56,001 nt of DNA, taken from positions 1 through 56,001 of IMG/VR virus record IMGVR_UViG_3300010375_000583. One strand, 5' to 3'. The stretch is from a virus. The position numbers and the translations under genes are program-made. This document shows, piece after piece, positions 31,782 to 39,608 of this stretch. The notes below the pieces were generated by a model. It ran no database searches. It had not been told where the DNA came from and saw only the letters and a list, made by a program, of their open reading frames with translations. The stretch's first letter is position 1. Every line of letters begins with the position of its first letter.

Positions 31782-32422
31782 AGCTGTTCTCCAGTCCGAT
31801 CGGCGTAGCGCTGCGCGAGCGCGGCGCGGGTCTCGCGCATCGAGTCGACAGCGCGCTGCCGCGCCTGCGGGTCCAGCAGGCCGTCGCCGGCTCGCATCGC
31901 GATGGCACGCACCGTCGGGTCCGGCGGTGACGCCCATGCTCCGAGCTCCCATTGCTCGAGCATCAACCGCGTCCAGCGCTTGCGCTGCGCCGCGAAATTG
32001 CTGCCGCGCAGCTCGACCTGCATCTGCCGCGCCGCCCAGTAGACCGCCGGGTGCGACCACGCAAAGCACTGGCCGCCGGCGTGAATCGGCATGCCCTGCT
32101 CCGCCTCGAGCCAAGCCGTCTCGGGGTCGAGCGCCGGCCGGCAGAGCATCAGGAACTCGCCGAGGTTCGGCGCGAAGGCCCGCGTGCGGCAGGCACCGAG
32201 GCCGCGCTCCACCTCGGCGTCGGCGTAGCTGCGCAATGCCTCCGCCCACTCGCGGCGCACGATCTCCGGCTTGGCGCCGGCGTACAGGTCGGCGAGCTTC
32301 GAGCCGAAGCAGGCGTGCAGGCGGTCGAAGAGCCAGCGCACCCACTCGTCGGGGATCGGCTCGACGGCTGCCGGCTTAGCGGATGACACGGGCAGCGACA
32401 TCGATGAAATCGGGTTCTGCAT
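31778..32422 (-). CDS. Lambda P-like helicase loader
   Basis: ATG 32422 gives 214 aa. The central region follows the lambda P pattern: LFDRLHACFGSKLADLYAG, VRREWAEALRSYADAEVERG, FAPNLGEFLMLC, and HPAVYWAARQMQVELRG. P recruits the host DnaB helicase to the phage origin. It overlaps the O-like gene by 47 bases, so the two are coupled, as O and P are in lambda. Confidence 0.8.
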   Translation of the reverse strand: MQNPISSMSLPVSSAKPAAVEPIPDEWVRWLFDRLHACFGSKLADLYAGAKPEIVRREWAEALRSYADAEVERGLGACRTRAFAPNLGEFLMLCRPALDPETAWLEAEQGMPIHAGGQCFAWSHPAVYWAARQMQVELRGSNFAAQRKRWTRLMLEQWELGAWASPPDPTVRAIAMRAGDGLLDPQARQRAVDSMRETRAALAQRYADRTGEQL

Positions 32423-33332
32423 GGCTTGTCCTCTGGGGTTGCGTGGTGAGGCCGGCGATGGTCTCGGCGCGCTGCTCGGCACGGCTTGTCGCAGGTGCTG
32501 GCCCCTTCGGGGCGAGGCGAACGGCTGCCGCGTCGGCGCGTCGGCCGATCAACGTCGCCGTGACCCACGGCAGCGGCTTGCCGATGCCCTTGCGAATCGC
32601 TTCGCGGGCAAGAGCCTCGAGCTCGTCCGGCTCGGCGCCCTGGCGGACGAGCTCGACGAGCACCTGGTCCTCGGGGTTGTAGGTCGCCGGATGGATGCCG
32701 CCGCGCTTCAGCGCCATCCGGGCTTCGGCGAGAGGCGTCGGCGGGTCTCGCGCGACTTCGGTGGAGTCCGAGTGCGCGCGCTTGTCTTCTTCTTTTACTT
32801 CTGGTGTCTGGGTATTGGTGTCTGGTGTCTGGGTAGCCGTGACAGGCGTTACAGGTGCCGTTGCAGGTTGCGTGTCAGGCGTTGCAGGCGCCGGGCCTGT
32901 AATGCGCTGCACGAGTTCGCGGAGATCGCTGATCGGGATGTTCCAGGCCGCGTGCTCGCCGGCGTCGGTCAGCACCTTGAAGAGGCGAGCACGCTCCTCG
33001 CGATGGCGCTTCGATCGGTTGTCCTCGTTCGCCTTCTTCACTTCGCGCTCGGGCTCGCCGGCCTGGTAGGCGTTGATCACCTCGTCGCAGGTCTTCTGGT
33101 GCCAGCCATCGGGCTCCAGCACGAAGAACTCACGCAGCACCGACGCAACGGCGTCACGCTGGGGCTTCGAGACGGCGCGAACCTGGCGGCAGGCCTCGGC
33201 CAGCTCGGCGGGTATCGGCTGCTCTTTCCGGTAGTACCAGCGCATGAGGCGCGTGTACGCCATGTCCTCGTCCCAGGTTAGATGGGCCGTGGCGGCGTCG
33301 TAGTCGCGGATGTGATGCTCGTAGTAGTTCAT
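32376..33332 (-). CDS. DUF1376/O-like replication initiation protein
   Basis: The protein has 318 aa. The N-terminal ~100 residues are a DUF1376 domain (YYEHHIRDYDAATAHLTWDE, RLMRWYYRKEQPIP, KTCDEVINAYQAG). A Pro/Thr/Gln-rich linker (about 145-185) follows, then a C-terminal domain with ALAREAIRKGIGKPLPWVTA. DUF1376 proteins replace lambda O in many phages and bind the origin. No iteron cluster could be confirmed in this gene by eye. Confidence 0.8.
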   Translation of the reverse strand: MNYYEHHIRDYDAATAHLTWDEDMAYTRLMRWYYRKEQPIPAELAEACRQVRAVSKPQRDAVASVLREFFVLEPDGWHQKTCDEVINAYQAGEPEREVKKANEDNRSKRHREERARLFKVLTDAGEHAAWNIPISDLRELVQRITGPAPATPDTQPATAPVTPVTATQTPDTNTQTPEVKEEDKRAHSDSTEVARDPPTPLAEARMALKRGGIHPATYNPEDQVLVELVRQGAEPDELEALAREAIRKGIGKPLPWVTATLIGRRADAAAVRLAPKGPAPATSRAEQRAETIAGLTTQPQRTSHAEPDFIDVAARVIR

Positions 33333-33378
33333 CGAGCCGCCTTCTCCCGCGCGAGCGAATGTGGCAGCGCGGCGTCGG

Positions 33379-33969
33379 TCACGCGTTCACCTGCCTGAGA
33401 TAGTCGATCAGCTGCCGCGTCTCGTCGCCGCTCAGCACCGCGATGTCAACGTCGCTTCGGCGCAATTGCAGCGCGCCGTCCGACCACAAGGCGATTCGCA
33501 AGCCTGCTGATGCGCTCGCTGCTGACAGCACCTCGCCGCCGTCTGCCTCGACCGTTTCGGCAATTGCCGATTCCGTCGCAAGAATTGGCGAAGGCGTCTC
33601 GGCAACTGACGAAATCGTTCCCGCATCTGGCGGAGTGATCTCGCCCACTTCCGGCCAGGCGGCGCCCCTCGCCGGCACGGTGTCGGCGCTCACATTGACG
33701 ACGCGCTGCACGATGGGATCGTCGTCATGGTCGTCGGGCGCCGGCGGCGCACCGTCGCCGAGCGACCAACACAGCACGCCGTTGATGGTCTCCCGCCTGA
33801 CGGCGCCGAAGCGCACGGCGGTCGATAGCGACGCTGAGATGGCGCCCGAATCGGCGTCGATGGCGTCCGCCAGCGGCACGTTGGCAGTCAGGCCATGGGC
33901 CTTCAGATGCGCCATCGCACGATCGGCGATGCTGCCGGGCCGCGGGTTGTAGATGGGGTTCAGGATCAT
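33379..33969 (-). CDS. Putative replication-region regulator
   Basis: ATG 33969 gives 196 aa. Residues 1-75 look like a winged-helix (SIADRAMAHLKAHGLTANVP, DSGAISASLSTAVRFGAVRR). A disordered acidic/Ser-rich region follows and the end has a beta/alpha block (LQLRRSDVDIAVLSGDETRQ). It overlaps the nuclease gene by four bases and precedes the O-like gene. A DNA-binding regulator is inferred. Confidence 0.6.
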   Translation of the reverse strand: MILNPIYNPRPGSIADRAMAHLKAHGLTANVPLADAIDADSGAISASLSTAVRFGAVRRETINGVLCWSLGDGAPPAPDDHDDDPIVQRVVNVSADTVPARGAAWPEVGEITPPDAGTISSVAETPSPILATESAIAETVEADGGEVLSAASASAGLRIALWSDGALQLRRSDVDIAVLSGDETRQLIDYLRQVNA

Positions 33970-34523
33970 GCGATCTCCTGGATGCTTTGGCGAGCCGCGC
34001 CCTGCTCGAGCTGCTTGTAGGCGTCCCACATGCGCAGGTTGGCGAGCCGCGCGATGTCGACGGCGGCTGCGGCGCTGATGGCCTTGGCGTCCCGGTTCGG
34101 CGTGGCGCGGCGCACGCACTCGACGCTCAGCACGTCGGTGCCGCGCTGCTCGCGCACCAGCAGGACACCACTGGCCGACGATGCCAGCAGGGGCAGCAGC
34201 TCGGGCTTCCAGATGTCGGCGGGGGCCGCGTAGTAGTGCTTCCAGACCTTGGGCGGCCAGTCGCGGTGCGCAGCTTCGGGCTGACGCTCGCCGGATCGCC
34301 AGCTGCCGCGGCGGCTCCACCACTTGTCCTTACGGGCGTCGGCCTTCAGGTCGGCGCGGCTGATCTTGATCTCGACGTCGATGAGCCGCAGGTCCTGCGT
34401 CACGCCGAGCACGTCGCACTCGTGGCCTGTCCAGTTGCAGCGGTCGACGAGCACGACGCACTTGCTGGCCAGGGTCTGGCGGGCAATGGCGCGGGCAATC
34501 CGGCCTTCGCTCCAGGTCACCAT
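33966..34523 (-). CDS. PD-(D/E)XK-like nuclease
   Basis: The protein has 185 aa. The nuclease signature appears as GHECDVLGVTQDLRLIDVEI and K within IDVEIKISRADLKAD, followed by basic DARKDKWWSRRGSW. It resembles the MmcB/VRR-type DNA repair nuclease superfamily. A candidate substrate is branched or damaged replication DNA. The gene overlaps the next gene (ATGA). Confidence 0.72.
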   Translation of the reverse strand: MVTWSEGRIARAIARQTLASKCVVLVDRCNWTGHECDVLGVTQDLRLIDVEIKISRADLKADARKDKWWSRRGSWRSGERQPEAAHRDWPPKVWKHYYAAPADIWKPELLPLLASSASGVLLVREQRGTDVLSVECVRRATPNRDAKAISAAAAVDIARLANLRMWDAYKQLEQGAARQSIQEIA

Positions 34524-34570
34524 ACGGCCAACTCCACCGCGCCGCAGTACCAGGCCGGTGTCGAAGCCAA

Positions 34571-34590
34571 GCAGCGTGCGAGTACGCTGC
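34571..34590. repeat. Inverted repeat in the divergent 34.5-kb intergenic region
   Basis: GCAGCGT (34571-34577) and ACGCTGC (34584-34590) are perfect complements separated by 6 bases. They lie between the leftward nuclease gene and the rightward DUF6680-like gene, 35 bp upstream of the latter. The position suits an operator for a private promoter of the plus-strand gene. Confidence 0.5.
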
Positions 34591-34624
34591 CAGTAACATA
34601 CCGGGAAAAATCGAGGACAGATAA

Positions 34625-35293
34625 ATGAATATCTCTGACATGGGCGCGAACGAATGGCTGCTGATTGCAGCTGCAGTCGTGGGACCTATCCTGGCTGTGC
34701 AGGCCCAGAAAGCTGTTGAACGCGCACGCGACAAATCGTTGCGACGTGACCACGTGTTTCGCGTTCTCATGGCAACCAGGCAGGCGCGCTTGTCGCCTGA
34801 CCATGTACAGGCTCTGAATTCGATAGACTTGGCTTTCTATGGACGTAGGGTCCTGGGTCGCGCCATTCGCGGAACAGCCTCGCAAACCGTGATTGACAAC
34901 TGGGATACGTATCGGCGACATCTCAGTCCGACCGGAGAAGCACGGCCCACAACGCCCGAGCAACATGCAGCCTGGAGAGCCAAAGGTGACGAGCTCTTTG
35001 TCAATCTCCTTGAAAGCATTGCTCTGGCCAATCGTTATAAGTTCGACCGGCAATCGCTGCAGACTGGAAGCTATAGCCCGCAGGCCCACGAAGACCTCGA
35101 AATACAGCAACGAATGACCCAAATTGCGCTGCTTGAAGTCCTCAGCGGCCAGCGACCAATGCCGATGGAGATTCGCCAGTGGCCAATTGACCCAGCCGTT
35201 GGGAATCGCGCACGCGACGTTCAGGAAGCGATTAGCAGAGCGCTGACCAGACTGGCCGACAAGTTTGATCCTCAACAAGGCGACGCGCAGTAG
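34625..35293 (+). CDS. DUF6680-like membrane-anchored accessory protein
   Basis: The protein has 222 aa and is encoded opposite to the surrounding early operon. Residues 11-26 are an N-terminal hydrophobic anchor (LLIAAAVVGPILAVQ). RDHVFRVLMATRQARLSPDH and VQALNSIDLAFYG follow, then NWDTYRRHL and a helical C-terminus, a pattern I associate with DUF6680. A GAGGA ribosome site lies 7 nt before ATG. Base composition is visibly less G+C rich than its neighbours, a sign of separate acquisition. A moron function such as superinfection exclusion or defence is inferred. Confidence 0.75.
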   Translation: MNISDMGANEWLLIAAAVVGPILAVQAQKAVERARDKSLRRDHVFRVLMATRQARLSPDHVQALNSIDLAFYGRRVLGRAIRGTASQTVIDNWDTYRRHLSPTGEARPTTPEQHAAWRAKGDELFVNLLESIALANRYKFDRQSLQTGSYSPQAHEDLEIQQRMTQIALLEVLSGQRPMPMEIRQWPIDPAVGNRARDVQEAISRALTRLADKFDPQQGDAQ

Positions 35294-35301
35294 GCTGTTC
35301 A

Positions 35302-37845
35302 TCACGCCGCCAACTCTTCGAAGTCGAACAGCGAGGGCGTGCTCAGCTCCAGCTCTGCCTGCTTCGCATAGATCGCGCTGTCGGCGAAGTACGAGGGGCT
35401 GAGCTCACAGCCGCGGCCGCGGCGGCCGAGCTTGACCGCGCGGTAGACAACCGTCCCGATGCCATTGAAGGGGTCGTAGATCTCCTCGCCCGGCATGCTG
35501 TACTGCTCGATCGCCCTGTCGGCGATGTCGAACTGCATCGGGCACAGATGCATCTCGCGCTGGGCGGCGGACTGCGCGCCGTTGAGCGTCAGCATGCGCG
35601 TGATGTCGGTCCACACGTCAGGTCGCCAGGACTGAGGCTGCAGCAACATGAAGGTCGACGGCAGCATGCCCTGCTCGTCGAGCGCGTCGGCGATGCGCAC
35701 GTCGTGCTCGAAGTCGAAGACCGATTCGAGCGAATGCTTGCGGAACAGCTGGAAGATCGCGGCGTGCGGCAGGCCCTGCAGCTCTTCGGGTGTCAACAGC
35801 CTGTCCCCGCTCGACCGGGTGAAGCCGTGGGCATCGAACTGCCAGCGGGCCCGCGTGTAGCTCCCCTTCTCTTTGACCACCGGCAGATCCGCATAGCCGC
35901 GGCTCGCGTCGGTCGGCGCTTTGCGGAAGATCAGCAGGTACTCGTTCAGGCCAAACCCCATGCGCGAGCCGTCCTTGCATTGCTCGCTCCAGCCCAGCCG
36001 GTACGTCTGGTTGTTCTCGCGCACGACATCCGTGACGATCGTCTTGCGGCCGACGAAGTGGAAGCCGTGGCGACGGAAGCAGGCGACGGTGTCGAGATCG
36101 AAGGGGTATTCGGTTTGAAAGCCGACGCCTTCGACCATGCCGCTCGGCACGATGCGGTTCTTGACGTGAATGGCGGCTACCCTGCCCGGCTGCAGCACGC
36201 GCAGCAGCTCCGGTACCAGGAAGTCCATCTGCGCGAAGAAGTGGCAGTTGTTGTCGGTGTGCCCGAAGTCGGCGTAGTTCGGCGAGTACTCGTATTGCGT
36301 GCTGAACGGTATCGACGTCAGGATCAGCCCGACGCTGTCACCGACCATGCGCCGCGTCTCCTTGACGCAGTCCTCGTTGACCAGCACATAGCCCTTGCCG
36401 CGCACCTCTACGCGCTCGACGCCGAGCTTGCGGGCCAGTACCTGGGCCATCGCGATCTGCGACAGGCCGAACTCACGGATGATCTCCGCCATCTTGGCCA
36501 CCATTTCCTTGTGCTGGGCCCACTTGCGCTCCAACTGCCGGCGCACCTCGCGCTCGGCTTCCGTGTAGATGAGGTCGATGCGCACGCGGCCCGATTGCAG
36601 GAACCGATGCAAGCGGTGGATCGCCTGAATGAAGTCGGCGAACTTGAAGCCGATGCCGAGAAAGATCGCCCACGAGCAGTGCCGCTGCAGGTTGCAGCCG
36701 CTGCCGAGCAGCACCGGCTTGCTCGCGAGCTCGCGGATCTCGCCGTCGCTGAAGCCGATGACCGCTGCCTCGCGTTCCTCGAGATCCTGGCTGCCATAGA
36801 CGCTCACGACTGCAGGCGCGGCACGCTCGATGGCGCGGCGCTCGTCTTCGAGGTCGTGCCACAGCAAGCGGTGTGCGTCCGGATCCTCGGCGCGGAGCTC
36901 GAGCATCTTCGCGATGCGCGCCAGCAGACTCTCGCGCTTCTCTCGCGCCGCGTCGACGACGCCAATCGCCTGCTGCGAAAACATGCGCGCTTGGCCGGAG
37001 TGGTCACAGCCGGCGGCCATTGGGTCGCCGGGGATCTCGTGCCAGCGCACGTCGAGCGGCGGCAGCTCGTAGCCCTCGTCGCTGAACCCGAGGTCCGACG
37101 GCCGCTGCACAAAGAGCGCCCAGCTGGCCACCCAGAGCCAGAACTCACGCTCCTTGTGCGGATGGATCGTCAGCTTGTCGGCCTTCGTGCTGTCGCGTTT
37201 GAAGAATCGCGTCTTGGCCTGGCCGACATCCATGACGCCGAGGAACGCGCAGTAGGCGAGCAGTTCCACATATTCGTTGGGACTCGGTGTCGCCGTCGCG
37301 ACGAAGCGGTAGCGCACGCCGGCGCCGCGCACGCGCTCGTGCATGTCGCGCCGATCGTCGCCCGCAAAGAGCGCCATGAACTCGCGGAACGTCTTGCTGC
37401 CGCCGAAGCCGCGCAAGCAAGCCGCCTCGTCGAGCAGCGCGACGCCGAACAGTCGCGGGTCGAGCTTGCCATCGCGGATGGTCTCGTAGTTCGTCAGGTA
37501 GATGCCATGCGGGTCGTCGCATTCCTCGATGCGACGCACGAACTTGACGGTGATGCCGAGCATCGCGGCGTCGCGCATGAACTCTTGGCGGACGCCGAGG
37601 GGGATCACGATCAGCGCCATGCCACCAGCGCGAGCTCGTGTGATGCGTACCGTCTCCAGGCCGATCACGGTCTTGCCGAGCCCGAAAGCCGCGAAGATGG
37701 CCCGCCGGCCACCGCCGACTGCCCAGCAGACCATCGCGACCTGGTGCGGCTTCAGAATCGGGTTGACCTCCGCGGGATCAATCTCGAAGCCGAAGGACTC
37801 GGCCATCTGGACTTTGGCGCGGAGAAAAGCGTCGTAGTCGCTCAA
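35302..37845 (-). CDS. SF2 helicase fused to a DNA methyltransferase
   Basis: A TTG start (37845) is chosen because it overlaps the stop of the 32-aa gene (TTGA) and has AGGGG seven bases upstream; it gives 847 aa. The N-terminal helicase shows Walker A AAFGLGKTVIG near 55, LLDEAACLRGF near 140, VATATPSPNEY, and motif VI AIHRLHRFLQSGR near 430. The C-terminal half has a DNA-methyltransferase motif IV-like TSIPFSTQYEYSPNYADF near 520 and a late motif I (YDPFNGIGTVVYRAVKLG) near the end. This IV-before-I order resembles beta-class amino-methyltransferases. It may modify phage DNA to escape host restriction while remodelling it. No cognate nuclease is adjacent. Confidence 0.85.
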   Translation of the reverse strand: MSDYDAFLRAKVQMAESFGFEIDPAEVNPILKPHQVAMVCWAVGGGRRAIFAAFGLGKTVIGLETVRITRARAGGMALIVIPLGVRQEFMRDAAMLGITVKFVRRIEECDDPHGIYLTNYETIRDGKLDPRLFGVALLDEAACLRGFGGSKTFREFMALFAGDDRRDMHERVRGAGVRYRFVATATPSPNEYVELLAYCAFLGVMDVGQAKTRFFKRDSTKADKLTIHPHKEREFWLWVASWALFVQRPSDLGFSDEGYELPPLDVRWHEIPGDPMAAGCDHSGQARMFSQQAIGVVDAAREKRESLLARIAKMLELRAEDPDAHRLLWHDLEDERRAIERAAPAVVSVYGSQDLEEREAAVIGFSDGEIRELASKPVLLGSGCNLQRHCSWAIFLGIGFKFADFIQAIHRLHRFLQSGRVRIDLIYTEAEREVRRQLERKWAQHKEMVAKMAEIIREFGLSQIAMAQVLARKLGVERVEVRGKGYVLVNEDCVKETRRMVGDSVGLILTSIPFSTQYEYSPNYADFGHTDNNCHFFAQMDFLVPELLRVLQPGRVAAIHVKNRIVPSGMVEGVGFQTEYPFDLDTVACFRRHGFHFVGRKTIVTDVVRENNQTYRLGWSEQCKDGSRMGFGLNEYLLIFRKAPTDASRGYADLPVVKEKGSYTRARWQFDAHGFTRSSGDRLLTPEELQGLPHAAIFQLFRKHSLESVFDFEHDVRIADALDEQGMLPSTFMLLQPQSWRPDVWTDITRMLTLNGAQSAAQREMHLCPMQFDIADRAIEQYSMPGEEIYDPFNGIGTVVYRAVKLGRRGRGCELSPSYFADSAIYAKQAELELSTPSLFDFEELAA

Positions 37846-37940
37846 AGCCACGCCCCTACACGCAGGCCGATCGTCACGACGGCGAGGCCACCGACGATGC
37901 ACACCGCGGCCCGCAGCAGGTCAAACGCGATGGCCTTCAT
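37842..37940 (-). CDS. Very small membrane protein (32 aa)
   Basis: ATG 37940 overlaps the upstream stop (ATGA) and the TGA overlaps the helicase-methyltransferase start (TTGA). The 32-aa product is almost one membrane span (RAAVCIVGGLAVVTIGL). The tight overlaps at both ends support a translated gene used for coupling. Function is unknown. Confidence 0.5.
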   Translation of the reverse strand: MKAIAFDLLRAAVCIVGGLAVVTIGLRVGAWL

Positions 37941-38257
37941 ACCCGCGGTTCCCCGCAGAACGCGATGACCTCGGGCTCGAACTTTCGGGCGTCGTCAACG
38001 CCCGCCGCTGGCCGCCCGCGGATCGGCTGCAGGTCGGCATCGAAGAGCCAGTCAACCTGCTGACCGCAACACGGGCACGGGTATGGCGTCTTCAGTGTCC
38101 AGGCATCGGCGGCCGAGAGCGTCGACGTCCGCAAGTCGAAGATCGGGATGACCACCCGCCGTTCGACGTGCACGATCTGGCCGACCATCAGGCGGATCTG
38201 CGGGATGCCGTAGGTGTCTCGGACCAATGCCGCCATCTCACCGTGCTTGCAGTTCAT
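37937..38257 (-). CDS. Small zinc-finger-like protein
   Basis: The protein has 106 aa. It starts MNCKHGEMAALVRDTYGIPQ, has a beta-rich middle (VVIPIFDLRTSTL) and a zinc pair CPCCGQQVDWLF near residue 65. It lies between the CII-like gene and the 32-aa gene with ATGA overlaps on both sides. A DNA-binding or regulatory role is possible. The family is not recognised. Confidence 0.65.
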   Translation of the reverse strand: MNCKHGEMAALVRDTYGIPQIRLMVGQIVHVERRVVIPIFDLRTSTLSAADAWTLKTPYPCPCCGQQVDWLFDADLQPIRGRPAAGVDDARKFEPEVIAFCGEPRV

Positions 38258-38757
38258 GCAGCCACCCGACGCACAGCCGCGCTATGAGCGCCCCGCCCTT
38301 CCTGACCCCTTGGCTTGGCCTCCTCGTGCAAGGCGGCGAGATGCGCCAGCATGCGCTGGCAGACCGCTGTCATTTCGGCATAGCTGTGGTTCACGCGGGC
38401 CAACTCGTTGGCTGAGACGTGGCCATCGGAAACGCTGGTGGCGACCTCCGCCATGAGCTCGCCGAACTCTGCGGCGACGCGCGCCACGTGGTGTGCGCTG
38501 CCGTCGCTGTCGTCGATCTGCGGCATCGGGATGACGATGCAATTCAGGCGGCCGGCGATCGCGTTCAGGATTCTCCTGTCGCCGCTGAGCTCCATGGCGG
38601 TCACGGCGTCGAGCAATCCGAACTTCGCCGAGCTGCCGACCGGCGGCCGCACTTCATGGCTCAGCGAGGAGCCGCGCTTGCCGAGGCGCACGGCCAGCGC
38701 TTCGGCGCCGCCGGGGTAGTCGTGCACGGTGTGGTAGGCGGCGTCAGCAATGTCCAT
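38254..38757 (-). CDS. CII-like (CP76 family) phage regulatory protein
   Basis: ATG 38757 gives 167 aa. The N-terminus DIADAAYHTVHDYPGGAEAL and the block KFGLLDAVTAMELSGDRRIL are the signature of the CP76/CII family (PF06892). These proteins activate lysogenic promoters in related phages. It is the first gene of the main early operon after the Cro-like region. Direct repeats and an inverted repeat lie in the 260-bp region upstream. Confidence 0.82.
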   Translation of the reverse strand: MDIADAAYHTVHDYPGGAEALAVRLGKRGSSLSHEVRPPVGSSAKFGLLDAVTAMELSGDRRILNAIAGRLNCIVIPMPQIDDSDGSAHHVARVAAEFGELMAEVATSVSDGHVSANELARVNHSYAEMTAVCQRMLAHLAALHEEAKPRGQEGRGAHSAAVRRVAA

Positions 38758-38816
38758 GGCAACTCCGGGTTGTCGTTGTGATGGACCACCTGCGCGGCAT
38801 TCGCGACGATGGCGGC

Positions 38817-38906
38817 CAGGGAGGAACGGCGCGATGTGCACCGCAGGGAGGAACGGCCAAAACGGCCGCAAGACAGATCGGCGCGGGCCCGGTGGTGATC
38901 ACCGGG
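38817..38906. repeat. Direct repeats and inverted repeat in the 38.8-kb regulatory region
   Basis: The 14-mer CAGGGAGGAACGGC occurs at 38817-38830 and 38844-38857, 27 bases apart. Further right GGCCCGGTG (38884-38892) pairs with CACCGGGCC (38898-38906), with the palindrome GGTGATCACC inside. All lie between the CII-like start and the plus-strand gene at 39018. They could be operators. The first repeat could also be a ribosome site for a doubtful ORF starting at 38834. Confidence 0.5.
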
Positions 38907-39017
38907 CCGCAGTCGGCGACGAAAGGCAAGAGCACTCGGGCCCTGCCCTGCCGACACGCGTGCTGCTGCTCGACGAGCACATCACGCGAACCTTCGAGCC
39001 CGACGGCGGAGGTCCGC

Positions 39018-39221
39018 ATGGCCGCTGAAGAAAAAGACGCCGAGTCCCCGAAGGAACCCGGCGCCAAGCCCGCCGCTGGTGCGGCTGAGGAGACAAACGA
39101 TGAAGCCGCGGCGCGGGCGCTGAGCGCGTGGCTGCGCCGCGTGCTGCTCGTGTTGGCAGCGGACTGCGACGCCGTGGAAGCTGAGAGGTTCATGCGAGCG
39201 GCTCGAAGGTATGGCTCGTGA
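39018..39221 (+). CDS. Small plus-strand gene of the immunity region (67 aa)
   Basis: ATG 39018 is preceded by GGAGG five bases upstream. The product is acidic at the N-terminus (AAEEKDAESPKEPGAKPAAG) with a helical C-terminal half (AAARALSAWLRRVLLVLAAD, AERFMRAARRYGS). It lies against the direction of the early operon. The family is unknown, and translation is plausible but not certain. Confidence 0.45.
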   Translation: MAAEEKDAESPKEPGAKPAAGAAEETNDEAAARALSAWLRRVLLVLAADCDAVEAERFMRAARRYGS

Positions 39222-39223
39222 CG

Positions 39224-39358
39224 TCAGAACTCGCGCCGCCGGTCGCGGCGGCTGAAGCGGCCGGCCGTGATCAGGTCGAACAGGCAGATGCAGGCATAGC
39301 TGCCGATGGCTGTGCAGATCAGCAGGCCGGCTGCGACATCGACGGCGAAGGTGCGCAT
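39224..39358 (-). CDS. Small membrane protein (44 aa)
   Basis: ATG 39358 to TGA 39224. The product has one membrane span (VAAGLLICTAIGSYACICLF) and an arginine-rich tail (RFSRRDRRREF). It starts three bases after the preceding small gene. Too small for family assignment; topology suggests an inner-membrane peptide. Confidence 0.45.
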   Translation of the reverse strand: MRTFAVDVAAGLLICTAIGSYACICLFDLITAGRFSRRDRRREF

Positions 39359-39361
39359 GGT

Positions 39362-39502
39362 TCAGTCCCCCTTGTCGACGAGGGCCGAGCCAATTCGGGC
39401 TGCGGCGAGGCAGATCAGCGCGAAGGTGATTACCGGGCTTGCCTCGGGAAATTTCGAGGCGAGCCCAGCGGCGATGACGATGAGGGCGACTGCGTGGCGC
39501 AT
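39362..39502 (-). CDS. Small membrane protein (46 aa)
   Basis: ATG 39502 to TGA 39362. Two short hydrophobic segments (AVALIVIAAGLAS and VITFALICLAAARIG) flank a polar turn. It is paired with the 44-aa membrane protein downstream, as expected for a two-gene unit. Function is unknown. Confidence 0.45.
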   Translation of the reverse strand: MRHAVALIVIAAGLASKFPEASPVITFALICLAAARIGSALVDKGD

Positions 39503-39545
39503 CACCTAGCGCTCCGCGTCGGCCGTCGACTTGCCGACGATGGGC

Positions 39546-39608
39546 GGGAGCCCTATGCCGTGGCACGATCCCGTCACCACAACTCGACGTGCCACGGCAC
39601 GGGCTCCC
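39546..39608. repeat. Large two-part hairpin ending at a start codon
   Basis: GGGAGCCC (39546-39553) pairs with GGGCTCCC (39601-39608), and TGCCGTGGCACG (39556-39567) pairs perfectly with CGTGCCACGGCA (39588-39599). Together this is 20 bp of stem with a small 2:1 internal bulge and a 20-nt loop. The next base (39609) is the A of the ATG of the plus-strand gene. No T run follows, so it is not an ordinary terminator. Confidence 0.85.

Noticed and set aside
35548-37968. Long plus-strand open frame opposite the helicase-methyltransferase gene
   Set aside because: The minus strand carries ordered helicase and methyltransferase motifs, and the opposite frame lacks any.
38834-39028. Small plus-strand frame with a GGAGG ribosome site
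   Set aside because: Its product is low-complexity and overlaps the better candidate at 39018. It may be half of a decayed gene, so it is discussed as a finding and not annotated.
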